Shown here: positions 35,702 through 47,681 of the stretch, one piece after another
Layout of the letters: each line of letters begins with the position of its first letter
Numbering within the stretch: the stretch's first letter is position 1
DNA from: Neurospora tetraspora
Taxonomy: Eukaryota > Ascomycota > Sordariomycetes > Sordariales > Sordariaceae
DNA length: 64,000 nt
Assembly: GCF_033439725.1 (NCBI RefSeq)
Contig: NW_026944384.1
Span: 4,030,001 to 4,094,000 of the forward strand
Direction of reading: 5' to 3'
The notes under the pieces: model-generated
What the model saw: only the letters and a program-made list of their open reading frames with translations
The model's database searches: none
Told to the model about the DNA's origin: nothing
Program-made: the position numbers and the translations under genes

Positions 35702-38700
35702 GATGTCAATCCAAAACTTGCGGCGCCTTCGTTGCTGCAACGGGTGCGGGTGCGGATGCGAGCGACCAGAGGCCAGAGGGACACGACGGGGTGGAAAAGG
35801 AAAATTGCGGACGACTATGAGGTCACAAAAGCGCAAGAGAGAATGTGTAGGTAGAGAGGCTGCACGCTATGTTCGTAATGCAGCGTCCTTTCCGCCTCGC
35901 GGCTGCGTTGCTGGTATCGGGGAATCGTAAATACCTTACGTAGTTCCTCGCGACAAGGTGTTTCGTGGGTGTGTGTGTGGAAGGAGAAAAGTGGAAGGTC
36001 AAGACTGGGACAGACGTCAGGTATGACGTGGGAAAAGAGATGGCGCAAGGGAAATAAAAATGATGGGGCCCGCTCCCCGTCCGCCCACGGCCCAGTGAGT
36101 AAGCACTGAGTGGCCAGTTGCCAGGTGCCAATCAGGGTGCCAATCAGGGCAGCCAGAGGGCGACGGGACGACCGAGGACTGAAAGTGAAGTCGGGTTGAA
36201 GATACCCGACCCCCTGCTTGCCGGGTTATTACTAAACAAGGGCCAAGGGTTAGGGGTCTGTTTTTTCTCGGTTTTTGGGGGGCAGGATGAAAGCAAGCGC
36301 GCAACAAGGCAAAGAGAACTTGACGGGACCACAATATAATCCCCAAAAGAATTCCGACAAGGCGAGAATAGAGGGTCTTCAGGTTTGGCAGCTCGGAACG
36401 CTACCTTTGGGGCTAGGAAAGAAACCGCACAAAACTCGGTTGGTGGGAGGGAAAAGTGGATGGATGGATGCCCGCGAGGGATCAGAAAAGTGTGAAATGG
36501 GCCGGCATCTTGCGCACTGTAAAACCCGTGGCCGACCACTGGAGGCTCGAGGCTGTTGCTAGTGCAGACTTGAGGTTCGGGAATGGTTCTTGTATCGAGA
36601 CAGCCAAACAGGACGACGAGGCTCCAAAACAACCACCGACTGAGTGGGACCCGAGTGGGACACACTCCACGGTACCAGCAGGCACAGTCTCAAGCTGAAA
36701 GAGCGAACTGTACCTCGAGGTATGCATTGTCTTGGGTGTTCTCGACAAACGGAAAGAAGATAGCATACCCAACAGGCTGGATGAGCTGGGTAGTTAAATG
36801 CTCATCATGATCATTTCTCTTTTCCTCTCTTCTGGGCACGTCTTTAATATGATGTCTTCATTACGATTTCGTTCCAGACTCGAAAATCCGCTATGTGCTG
36901 TCGACTTTAGATTGTGTACGGCGGTGCATGAATGGAGTTACTTTTCGACTTCGAAATCGGGATGGATTCAACCTGCCTGAACTAAGACTGCCTGGGTCAG
37001 GATACCTCTGCGCACACAGTCGAGGAATGATGTCTGACGAGTATGTGATGAAACGCTTCCAGGAAATCCCGAGAGCATGGCTCTTGTAGTAAACCCTCAC
37101 AAAAGCCGACAGCAGTTGTGTTTAATTCTCGTTTTTGCGACAATAAGAGAATGCCGGTATGTACAATCGGCAACCGCAAACCGGCAGCGCATATTGAGAT
37201 ATTATTCGCGTTCCATGTCAGAAACCGTTGAGGTGTCTGACTCGTGGGACTGCTTCCACAACAGCGTTCGTGCGTTGCAATCCAGGCCGTCCAGTTCGGG
37301 ACATGCCTTGGATGTCAACCACAGAATTGCTGCAGGTCTGCCATGGCAGGCAATTTGTTTACTACCAATTGCCCGACCTGTCCCTCGTTGTCACCAACTT
37401 GGAATTATCTCATACTTTGTTACCCTACATCTTTCTTTGCATCCTGAGTTTCACCACCGGCATCAATCATGAGAAAAGCCGCAAGAGATATCGGCCCAGG
37501 GGCTCCTAACTACGGTGATGCTCCCAGCCGGCGACACATTTCTTGAGTGTAGGCAATTTTCGGCACGGTGCCTGGAGGTACCAGATCCACCACACACGAG
37601 CTTCTGGCGCTCAAGTTGGATGCAGACCCAAAGGGAAAACACGCAACCAGCCCGAAGCCTTCAGCGAAATCCCTGTGTGCTTGACTCGTCCGACGGCAGC
37701 GGGAGACGAACCCATCACTGACAGTGAGAAGCAGGTTCATCTCCAGGACGAAACTCGTATTTCGCAGTTCTGGATTTCAAAGCCTGTCAGCCATGAGGGA
37801 CATTAGGTAAGTAGTCTCGACCTTCTTGAGCAAAAGGAACTCAAAGATCACGATATAGCCGCCCGGATGTCAACAGCCAGTGGTCTCGAATCACTGAAAA
37901 TCAAGAACCAGAACCTCACCGCTCTGGACCATATCATGTAGGCTTGCATGGACGACGGCTACCACACTACACAGTATGTCGCGGAGTGAAGAGGACGAGA
38001 AGGTGAGAAATGTTGAAAGAGTGGGACACCTGTGGCAAACTGTGTTTATCTTCCACCCAATCACAGACTTTCATCGCGTCTCTATCATTCCCACCCTCAC
38101 ACCCACAAACATGCCGTCCTCTTTTCCCTCGCGAGGCCCTGTCGGTAGGTTGCTCCCGGACACCCGTCACGCGAAGGGACATTGCGTCAGACGCTAGACT
38201 AGCGCGCAATTTCCTCCACGTTGATATGTTTTGTTAGGGTTCGCATTTTTCATATATTATTTATACAGCCCCCCATTCTCTCTCTTGCCGCTCCTTATTT
38301 TCCCATCCAAATCAGCGCACCCTTTCCGTCTGCCCGCGCTTGTTGTCTGGTCACGCCAGGTCAGGACGATTTGGATTCACGGTGCGCCCAAAGACACTTC
38401 GACAAAGCAGCCAACCAACGTCCAGTGCTTCACAAACTATACACTTTGATAGTACGCTGCAGCAGATCTTATGTACTCAATTAGCGATCGTCAGAGCATT
38501 CCCTTTTGTGCTCGATCGGTCGATTTCACCGTGCCCTATTCCGGAGCGCAGGCGTCCATTGTCAGATTTCCAGCGAGAGGAACAGGGGTGGCGCTGGTTT
38601 CGTCTGACTTCATTGACACCAATGACGTAACGGTGGGCGGGACAGAATGATGACGGATGGAATTGGTGTGAGTGGTCTTAGAAAAATGAGGTCTGCTCAG

Positions 38701-41404
38701 CGGCATAATTCGCACGGTGTTGAAAAGTTCCCAATTCTCTACCACTGAATTCCGCCTGGCTCTGCAACTCTGCAACTGCAACTCTTCTGCCGGCAACAAA
38801 CTGAGAACAACAACTGGCCCAGGCCAGTTGCCAGCGAGTTGCCGTGGTTCCCGTTTTGTCTCCTCTCGCCGTCTCCCATTCGTCAGGCTAGAATCTAAGT
38901 TTGGGAGGATGAACAGATCCGTCGCGCGGCTTTGGGAAAATATCGAATATCACCACAAAAGTGGACTCTGGTGCTCCATCCAGGTCAAGCAAAAGGTCCG
39001 CAGTTGTTATCGGATTCTGGCGCGGTCATCGGGAAACCTCGCCCTGTGTTGTTCCTATGCCGCAAGCTTGTGGTGAATTCCATTCTGTTCGCGTTTGGAT
39101 CAACATGGACTTTCAACTTTGCGTGGGGGATGAAACCGACTTGTGTTGTAGTCCTCTGCCAGTTCAGCCAAACATTCTGGCAGTCAACCCCTTTTTTTCC
39201 TTCCCCTACTCTAGCTTTCGCGTACCCCCCTGGCTAGACCCCCTGTGCCCCTATGACGCACTTGCATGGAAATTGGGCATGCACGCTGGGCATGGACCCA
39301 AGGGGCGCCACTTGGCCCGCGCGACCGTGACTTTGAAGCGAAGAGGCTTCATCCAAGACATTTCATTGGCTTCTTCTCTTCACTTGTTTCCCTTCCAGTC
39401 TCCAGCAGGCCAGCACAGGCACACAACCGCAGACCCAACGCTCCAGGAACTGAACACAAAAGACACCTATCCACGTTTTCTTGACAGATCTTGGCTCTCG
39501 CTTTACCGCGCCGTTACTGAACAAGTCTGTTCTCGATAATTGGTCATCCAACATGGCGTCTGTTTGGTAATTCAAAGATCTGGATCCCGCACCGTGGCGT
39601 CTTCTCACGGCTCTGCAATGAAGGATTGGTCAACAGCTCTTGGAAAATTACGGGTCTGGGGTACATAGCGCGTTTCGGGCTTCGAACCAACGGTCGACAA
39701 CTTCGAGAACAGTACGACAAATACGCCGGACCGGTACTGATAACTCACCATAGACAACCACTGGAATAATCCCCGGGCGAATCAGCTTCCCTTTTCGAAC
39801 TTTTCTCTGATGGCACCTCACTCTGCAACCACAACCACACAGTAGGGAAAAGAGAAAACAACAGATGAAAAATGGGAGAAATGATTTCTTTGGGCATAAG
39901 CCCCCGAGGCCGACATTTTTGCTGGTCACGATAGTCATGGGAATTTGGACAGAACACAGCACGAGAAACCCTTCATCTCATCCGTCATCTTCCAGCCTTC
40001 GCCTTGGCCCGCCCAAGCGTCAAGAACTAGGGAATAGCAACCGGCCACCTTGCTTAGTTCGGTCCTCGCCAACTTCGCTTTCGTCAAGAGCTCCAGAGCA
40101 CCCGACCTTTCACACTGATTGGATGGTTCCGAATTGCAGCGCTTGGAAGAGGTGCCGATTTCGTCGTCTTCTCCGCCCTCCTTCCGGTGCGGGGATGGCC
40201 GCGCCGATGGAGACGGAGGCCGGCTCCCCGATGTTGGCACCCCTCTCGCTCCCTTTCAGCGGTCCGCCGTACCGTATGGTGAAGTCATCGACCGAGAGAG
40301 GGGGACGGGGAAGGGGGGAAGTCCAGCCGCACAAACAATAGTGCTCTGCAAGTGCTGTTGGGCGCTGTCGATCTCTCCATCTTCCCTCGGCTTCTTTTTG
40401 TGTTCCCCGGAAGTGTAGACCTACACTATGGCACAAATGTTGGAAGCCTATCACGAGCTCACCATTTACCTGGAGAGGCTCTTTGACCTGTTGTTCGTAA
40501 ATGATTCTGCTACTGATCAAGGCAGAGTAAAAAGCATCAGAATCTGACATTTGCTTGTCAGTGTCTAAGCGACTCCTGAAATGCTTGCCATACCCGTCCG
40601 AATAAAGGATAGCAGTCAAAATAGCGCCAAAGACCCTGTGGGGGTGCACAAGTGCGAAGCCAACGAACTTGCGACGGACCATGGCCGAAGTCAAAAACCC
40701 CTAGGTCACGACTCGAGGTCACTCGAGGTCGTTTCTCTCGGAGATATTAGGAGACACAAGAGATGTGACAGTAAGCCAACTAGCAGAGCCGCCGACGTCA
40801 ATCATCAAAGAGAAGTGTTGCAGAGACCAACGACAACTTGCCGTTAGAGGTAATCAATCATAGGGCTGAATCTTACTTCCAGATCTTGGTGGTGACGGGT
40901 TGATCCTGGCGGTTGCGCCCATGTCCGAAATTCTCGGTTGATCCTTCAGAGTGCCAAACACTCCATTGACCATTCTTGGGTGCTGGATCTACTCACCTAT
41001 CTTCTAAACTCATATCGAGCAAACATCAGGCATATTGTTTGCCTCATCGTCTGCCCAGAATTTCGGTTGTCGGAAATGGACTCTGTAGGGTTACGTTCTG
41101 ATCACAACCAAGGAGAAGAAATCAGATTGTCGACCCTTTGGTACAGAGCATTCAGCGCTACACCACTCAGCTGTCATAGGACAAGAACACCAACCGAGTT
41201 CATCGTTCACAGTCAAACAATGGACCTAGGATGCTGGCTGGCTTCACTGCAGATTCATCCCAGAGCTCCGAGTTCCTCACCACCTAAGAACCGATCTTTT
41301 TCAACCCAGTGTTTGATCATTTTGACTAACAAAAACAACTAGCATCATTCATGAGATACTACAGACCTAGGGTCTCAAAACGGTTACTCGTCAGGTCAAG
41401 AACC
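35702..41404. other. 5.7-kb gene-poor region upstream of asl-1
   Basis: It includes the asl-1 promoter and leader, probably extensive, and the 3' side of the GST-like gene. The longest open frames (173 residues at 36144-36665 minus, 192 at 38961-39539 plus, 194 at 40110-40694 minus) show no recognisable domain or consistent codon preference. One subregion, 37.5-38.0 kb, looks like decayed coding sequence. A non-coding transcript is possible but nothing in the sequence proves it. Confidence 0.45.
37543..37986 (+). pseudogene. possible decayed coding fragment
   Basis: One plus-strand frame has coding-like, helix-forming sequence interrupted only by TAG at 37804-37806 and TAG at 37939-37941, and stops at TGA 37987. 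Segments read DSEKQVHLQDETRISQFW, LDLLEQKELKDHDIAARM and SGLESLKIKNQNLTALDHIM. I recognise no family. The TAG stops could come from CAG by C-to-T change, as repeat-induced point mutation produces, but the region is not otherwise strikingly AT-rich. Chance open sequence remains possible. Confidence 0.2.
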
Positions 41405-42664
41405 TTATAAGCTGCTCGCAACCGCCTGCGAAGATGGCTTCACCCGGAACCCATGCCTAGGAGCATGCACCCTCACGCCCTTCTCATTCTCAATCACCAC
41501 CTCCCTCGCATCCAGACTCACCAGTCTCCCAACATCCCTATGCGCCGGCGCCGACCCGCTATCCGTCGGCCACACCTCCACCACCGTCCCCTTCTTCAGG
41601 CCATGGAACTGCACAATCGCCTCTCCGGCGTCCACCCCCTTCTTTTCCGAGTCCTCATTCCACTCCGCACCCAGAATCAGATCCTGCGCCTTATCTCCCT
41701 TGACCGTCGTGATCTTACTGTTGCCATTCCCCTTCTGAGCCGCCGCAGGAGGTGAAGTCTCCCCAACAGCCCCCCGAAACCTCTCCACCCACTTCCACAC
41801 CCTCGGAAACTTCTCCTCACTAAACTGCTCCCTAGGCAACGCCCCCGGCAAACTCTTAACCCAGTGCAGCACAAACACCGCTTCGATATCCGCCAGTCCC
41901 GGTTGCTTCGCATCCTTCAAAATCCAGTCCCGCCCGTCAGCTAGCACAGTCGTCTCCAGCATCTGGCAGTAATCCCTGAGGTCCGCGAGCGCCTCGGGGC
42001 CTAGGGCTGCCATTTCCTCCCTGCTGGAAAACTTGGGTGGAGCAGCACCGCCGCCGCCAGTGGCGAACTCGGCGCGATCAGCCAGAAACTTGGGGTCGCG
42101 CAGCAAAGGGTTATCAAGCGAAAACAAAAGCTGCGCGGCCCGTGAAAAGAGACCGCCGTCGATGGAGTAGTGCGAGAGTAAGCTTTGGAGGGCGAGGGCG
42201 TCGGTGCCGGGGGCGGCGGAGAGTTTTTCTCTAAAATGGGGAAGATCAAGATCCTCGAGCTTGGACAGGATCAGGCGCGTGTCGAGGTAGACGTCCCGGC
42301 CGATGGAGAGGAGGGGGATGCGTCGGTACTTGATGCCCAGGAGGGAGGAGAGGTCGGGGCGGGGGAGGATCATTGGTTGGAGCTGTTTTTTTTTTTTTTT
42401 TTTTTGTGTGTTAGTGATGTGTTTGATGTGACGAGGTGAGGTATGTAAGAGGTAAGAGGAGTAGATAGGGGATTCCGGGAGTTACACCCGCTGATTATGG
42501 TGGTGATGATGATGGGACGGAATGGAACTTACGCATTGGGTGTACGGAATGCCACGTAGGTGAAGATACCAGACTATCCGTTTGGCATAGGGCGATGCCG
42601 GGTAGTGGTATAAGATAATGGGCGGCTGTTGCTGCGAACCGGAAGTTGACGACGACGACGACAT
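41405..42664 (-). CDS. glutathione S-transferase-like protein
   Basis: A fungal GST-related protein; a true transferase activity is not shown by the sequence. Exons 42664-42533 and 42382-41405 give 369 residues. The N-terminal thioredoxin-like part is ILYHYPASPYAKRIVWYLHL (residues 15-35), followed by PLLSIGRDVYLDTRLILSKL, the cis-Pro loop and helix region. A helical C-domain includes DWILKDAKQPGLADIEAVFV and FPRVWKWVERFRGAVG. The last 110 residues form an extra domain (GAEWNEDSEKKGVDAGEAIV, VEVWPTDSG, VVIENEKGVRVHAPRHGFRV), as in a fungal subgroup of long GST-like proteins. The intron's acceptor is preceded by 20 adenines in the sense strand. Confidence 0.85.
42386..42405. repeat. 20-bp T tract (A tract in the GST-like intron)
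   Basis: Homopolymer directly upstream of the CAG acceptor of the GST-like gene when read on its sense strand, where a pyrimidine tract would be expected. Confidence 0.9.
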
Positions 42665-43973
42665 GATCACAGAGTGAGTGAGTAGTGGTGTTTGGTGGTG
42701 TGTGGTCTGTCTGTCTGTCTGTCAAAGGAGGAGTGGGTGTAATAGGAGTTGTTGTGGAATGACTGGTCTTTTTCGGTTGATCGAATTGGTCAATCAGGTA
42801 AGTAGGTAAGTATTATCCAGACTGATCTTTTAAGTTGTTGTTGTTGTTGTTGTTGCGCCGTCACATTTTCGTACCTCGGCTCGTAACCGCGGGGCAATAA
42901 CTCTCCCCCAGTCCAGTTTCAAAAGTCCACTCGCTTCTTTCTTTGGTTCGATCTGCGAACTCGTGGATTGGTGATTGGAATCGAATGACTGTGGGGTTTC
43001 AAGCTCGTATGAGTTTTATCAATCGTCAATGCAAAGGTAAGGGGTTTGCCTAGGTAATTGTTGTGATGCTGAGGTTTGGTGTTATGGTATGCTCAGGGGT
43101 TGGAGCAACCTCAACGCTAGGCGAAGCCAGACACCGAGTTGGTCCATCTTCAAAATAAGATCAATAACCTCCAGATTCAACTGTGTATCTAAGCTAATAG
43201 GATAGAGGTAAATTTTCAGAGTCAAGATTTGTGGGAGACGTTTTGAGCAGGAGCGTCTCGTTCTTACCTCAATATGCCATGATCGCTCCTGCCTCCCAGG
43301 ATGGCGATTGTTAACGGCAACATCATTTGAGTGGTATCTTTGAAAATCAGAAACGAAAAAACCGGAAGATACAGGAGCCCACTCGTTCACGAGAAAGCTT
43401 TTCCATTCATGGCACCCATCAATTCCAGTCACATCTTCTTTAATTACTTGGCGTATGCTGCATCTGCACACTCTGACGATTTGAGCTCACACGACATCTC
43501 CTGTCAAGATAGCGTACCTGAAGTCGTGGAACGTGTCAACGGCATCATACCTTTAACAGTGCGATGCTGTTATCTCGGGTAGCTCCTGGTTAACCGCATC
43601 CCGCGCGCAGATATCCGGCTATGTGGTTGTGATGTGGACTGTGGACTTTGAGCTGGACACTCATCGAACATACCGGGAAGTCCTTTGCCCTACAGCTCAA
43701 GGAGCACCTCCCTACAAAGTTCTCAGTGGTAGCAGGTAACTTACACAAGTAACGACAGAAAACCAGCAGAAGTCTAAGTGAGAGAGAAGGATGATGTTTC
43801 CTTTTGGACATAGTCATCAATCCATACTTCATTATACATCACCAACATGGACTTCCATCTCTAGAGACCATCTACCTATGAATATCCTAGAAAATATACC
43901 TCCCATATACTTTGCTGCTCCCTCACTATCATTACCTACGCATACCCTACCTACTACACATACGACTTCTAGA
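42665..43973. other. divergent promoter region
   Basis: It lies between the GST-like gene (-) and the permease (+). No coding features are visible. In-frame ATGs upstream of 43974 could extend the permease, but read like leader. Confidence 0.4.
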
Positions 43974-45676
43974 ATGGACCACAGTACTGACGAGGAATCC
44001 AGAATTGGGGGTGATGGTGTCAAGGATACCCACGAGGAGAAACCAGAGAAACCGTTGCCATCTGGCAGCAATCCTCCCCAAGAGCGCCATATCACCTGGC
44101 TCGATACACTCCGGCACTATGAAGGTGTCTTGGACCGAAAGGTCGGCGTCGAAGCCCGCGCAGTCCAGAGAAAGAGACCCGAAGATCGCGACCCTCAATA
44201 CACAAAATGGCACAACCAAGCCGTCATGTCCCTGCTATGGATGAGCTCAACACTGAACCTGGCCTGCTTTGCAACCGGCTTCCTGGGCACAACACTAGGT
44301 CTGGATTTGAGAACATCACTTACCATTATCATCACAGCCACCTTTCTGGGGAGTGCTGTTCCTGTAGGTCTCACTCAAACAAGCCCCCCAAGCCCCCATA
44401 CTCAGTGTACGTACTAACCTAATCATCGCGATAAAAATAGGGATGGTGCGCCACCCTAGGCCCCAGCACCGGCCTCCGTCAAATCTCCATCTCCCGCTAC
44501 TCCCTCGGCTGGTGGCCGTCCAAAGCGGCCGCCATCCTCAACGTCATCGGGCAAATCGGCTGGTCATCCGTCGGCTCCATCACCAGCGGCCTTGCCCTCG
44601 CCGCCGTCTCGGACGGCGCCATCCACCTCGAGATTGGCGTGGTTTTGTCAATTGCCATCAGCTTCGTCGTCTCCATCATCGGCCTCAAAGCCGTTTTCGC
44701 GTATGATAAGTTCGCGGGCTTGGTGATGGCCTTTGTCTTTATAACCATGTACACCGAAGCCGTACCTGCCGTTCAACAACCCCCAAAACCCAGCCCTGAA
44801 TCTGCTGCTGTCTCAACCCTATCCGGCCCAGCACTAACAGCCTCCTCCCTAAAACTCTTCTCAGTAATCTACGGCTCCTCCGTCTCCTGGGCCTCGGTAG
44901 TATCCGATTACTACGTCGAATACCCGCCCACCACCTCTTCCCTCAAGATCTTCCTCCTCACCACTTTGGGTCTGGCCCTTCCTACTTGCTTCGCCATGAG
45001 TCTCGGCGCCCTCGTCTCCTCTTCTCTTTCTTCCCACCCAGTCTGGCTTGCCGCCTACAACCAAGGAGGCATCGGTTTCTTGATCCAAACCATCATCTTC
45101 CCCACGGGACTCGCCAAGTTCTTGTTGGTGTTGCTCGCCTTCTCGGGGCTCGCAACGAATTCCATCTCGTTTTATAGCGCGAGTCTGTCCATTCAGCAGT
45201 TTTCTAGACGCTTGGCGGCGGTGCCCAGGTTTATTTGGACTACGATCCTTCTTATAGCCGTCGTCTTGCTGAGTCTGGTGGGGAGGGATAAACTGTTGGT
45301 CTTTTTGCAAAGCTTTTTGGGATTGTTGGGGTGTTGGGTCACGAGTTTTGTGGCGGTTATGGTGGTGGAACATTATCTTTTTCGGATCCATGGGTGGCGG
45401 AGGTGTGGTGGTGGTTGTGCGGACTATGACTTGGAGGCGTGGGATACAAGACAAAATATGCCGGTTGGTATAGGGGGTGGGTTGGGGTTCGCGGCGGGGA
45501 TTGTGGGTGGACTTTTGGGGATGAGTTCGACTTGGTATACGGGTGTTGTGGCGAGGTTAATTGGGGGTGGTGAGGATGGGAGGTATGGGGATGTTGGGTT
45601 TGAGATGGCGTTTTTGTGTGCGGTGGTGGTGTTTGTGCCGGCGAGGTGGGTGGAGAGGAGGGTGATGAGGCGGTGA
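43974..45676 (+). CDS. purine-cytosine permease, NCS1 family (Fcy2-like)
   Basis: A plasma-membrane proton symporter of the NCS1 nucleobase family, Fcy2/FcyB branch, which imports cytosine, adenine, hypoxanthine or related compounds; the exact substrate cannot be read. Exons 43974-44363 and 44441-45676 give 541 residues. The cytosolic N-terminus ends RDPQYTKWHNQAVMSLLWMS, the family lead-in to helix 1. Splicing builds AVPGWCATLGPSTGLRQISI, then SRYSLGWWPSKAAAILNVIG, both characteristic. About 12 hydrophobic helices follow. SVSWASVVSDYYVEYPP is the helix 8 loop motif of this branch, and NQGGIGFLIQTIIFP lies near helix 9-10. The start at 43974 (MDHSTDEESR) is preferred over in-frame ATGs in the leader (43791, 43878). 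The gene converges on the agmatinase. Confidence 0.92.
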
Positions 45677-46064
45677 TAGGAGGGATTAGGGGTTGGTTTG
45701 TTCGCTCTTTTGTTCTGTTTTGCTTCGTGATACTTTTGTTGTCGGAGACTCTTCTCCTGGGAACTAACAAGGGATGTCATCATCTAGTTGTGCCCTCAAG
45801 ATGTGTGAAGGGCCTTTGGTAACTGAGAAAAGGAACGAATAAGGACACTTGAAAAAGGCATAGACAAAATCACACCGAAGAGCATACTTCAAACATCACT
45901 CGAATTCCACAATGGAAAGTCACTCAATCTGAATTTGGAATGTTGATATTCCTGTCACCTCATACCTAAACCCAAAGAGGTTTCACCCACTCTAAGCGCA
46001 GAGCCACACCCCATCTTCAGGTTGGTCGGCAACCTGTTCGTCTTGTACCTCATCTGTCAACGCT
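45677..46064. other. convergent 3' region
   Basis: 388 bp between the permease and agmatinase stops, holding both 3' UTRs. There is no ORF. Confidence 0.5.
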
Positions 46065-46474
46065 CTAAAGATCGCGCGGCGCACTGGTTACGCTGAGCGG
46101 TCCTCTCTTGACCATGACGCTCATGATCTCGTACAAGGCATCAGCTGCCGCCATGGTCGTGTGCTCAGCGTTGGTATCGTAGGCAGGCTAGAAGTGTGAA
46201 CGAGGCCATCAATGAGTATTCGAAAAATCAAGAGGCGACTGACTGGCAGAGAATTGAACTTACCGCAACCTCCACAATATCAGCAGCAATGATATTGATT
46301 CCCTCCAACCCTCTCAAAATCGTCCTGAGCTCACGAGTCGACCACCCGCCGGTCTCGGGGGTACCAGTAGCTGGGGCAACTGTAATAATACACACAAAAC
46401 GTTCACTTATTAGCTTTACACTTTCTTTCCATCGTTAAACCATACCAGACAGACCAGGGAGGGGAAAAAAAAAG

Positions 46475-46506
<32 letters not shown>

Positions 46507-47681
46507 ACTACTCACAAGCAGGATCAAGCGTATCAATATCCAAACTCAAATAAACCGGCCTCTCGGTCCCCACCCGCGCCCTAATCTTGTTTATGATCCC
46601 CTCGGTCCCAATCGTATCAATCTCCCTCGCCTCCACAATCTCAAACCCGCAATACCCATCATTCTCATAATCGCTCGGCCCACTCAGCGTCGTCCTGATG
46701 CCCGCATGGATATTACTATCATTCCTCAACAAACCCTCCTGCGCCGCATGATAAAAGTACGTCCCATGGTTTATTGAAGCGACCTCCGAGGGCGAGCCCC
46801 CAAAGACTTTGGGCCGCCACGTGTCCAGGTGGCTGTCGAAGTGGATGACCGAAACGGGGCCGTAAGAGCGGTTGATACTCCTCAAAAGGGGGAGGGTGAT
46901 GGTGTGGTCGCCTCCGAGGGTGATGACGCGCGGGAGGGTTTTTCCCGAGAGGGAAGGGCCCGGTTGGTGGGAGTCGGTGGTGGGGGCGCGGGAGAGGATG
47001 GAGTGGTGGCCTTGTTCGATCTGCGAGAGGGCGAAGGTGTTGTCGTACGAGGTCACGGGGATGTCGCCGCAGTCGATTACGGTCGCCCAGCTGTTGAAGG
47101 GGTTGGTGGCTAGGGGGACGTTGTAGCCGCCACTGTGAAGGGAGGGGAAGGAGGGGGGGTTAGTATCTGCTGCATATGATGATGATGATGATGATGATAT
47201 GTTTTAAATGTAGAGCGGACGGCCGTACTAGAGGTTTAAACGACGTGATCCCTGACGTATTCCCGATGGACCGAAGCGAGCACCGGGTCTATATGAAGTG
47301 CCGGTGTCGAAGGGGGCGCCTTTACGCAGACAGTTAGTTGCTATGGTATGTCTTGGCTCTTAAGCTATGATGGTCACTCACCGATAAAGGCTATGTCGTA
47401 GTTGATATCTTTGCTGGCTAGACATGGTAGGTATGGTAGACGGCCAAAGGTCGAGATGCCGGAGAAGACGGAATCTGCCTGTTGATAGCATCAGTCTCAA
47501 CTCTTCAACATCGCTGGTTTTTTTTTTTTCCAAGTGTGAAGCATACCTGAGTGCCTCCATCTCCCGGCAACGTATTGTACCACAAGCCTTGATGCGGACC
47601 GGCCACGACCTTTTGACTATGGTCGCCATGTGCTGCCACCGCAGCAGCAAGGCAAGAGGCAATGAAGCTTGAGCGTAACAT
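46065..47681 (-). CDS. secreted agmatinase/ureohydrolase family enzyme
   Basis: A binuclear-manganese ureohydrolase of the arginase/agmatinase family, which would release urea from agmatine or a related guanidino compound. Six exons (47681-47547, 47478-47382, 47319-47229, 47132-46516, 46379-46264, 46187-46065) give 392 residues. The N-terminus [20 protein letters not shown] is a clear signal peptide, so the enzyme is probably secreted or in the endomembrane system, unlike cytosolic arginase. Metal-site motifs are all present: [10 protein letters not shown] (His about 184), [11 protein letters not shown] (Asp207, His209, Asp211) and [15 protein letters not shown]. The substrate loop [18 protein letters not shown] and [13 protein letters not shown] match the agmatinase branch. 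Function on agmatine is inferred; guanidinobutyrate is an alternative. Confidence 0.92.
46465..46501. repeat. poly(A) tract in an agmatinase intron
   Basis: Nine adenines, one G, then 27 adenines, inside intron 4 (46380-46515) of the agmatinase gene. In the sense strand it is a T tract. Tract length is likely to vary between strains or assemblies. Confidence 0.9.

Noticed and set aside
38961-39539. 192-codon plus-strand ORF
   Set aside because: Composition is like translated non-coding DNA (scattered Trp, Cys and His), with no family resemblance.
39660-39700. B-box-like GGTTCGAA on the minus strand
   Set aside because: The flanking bases cannot form a T stem, and no A box or tRNA cloverleaf is present.
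40110-40694. 194-codon minus-strand ORF
   Set aside because: No domain, signal peptide or consistent codon preference. Another frame on the opposite strand is also open, so it is treated as chance.
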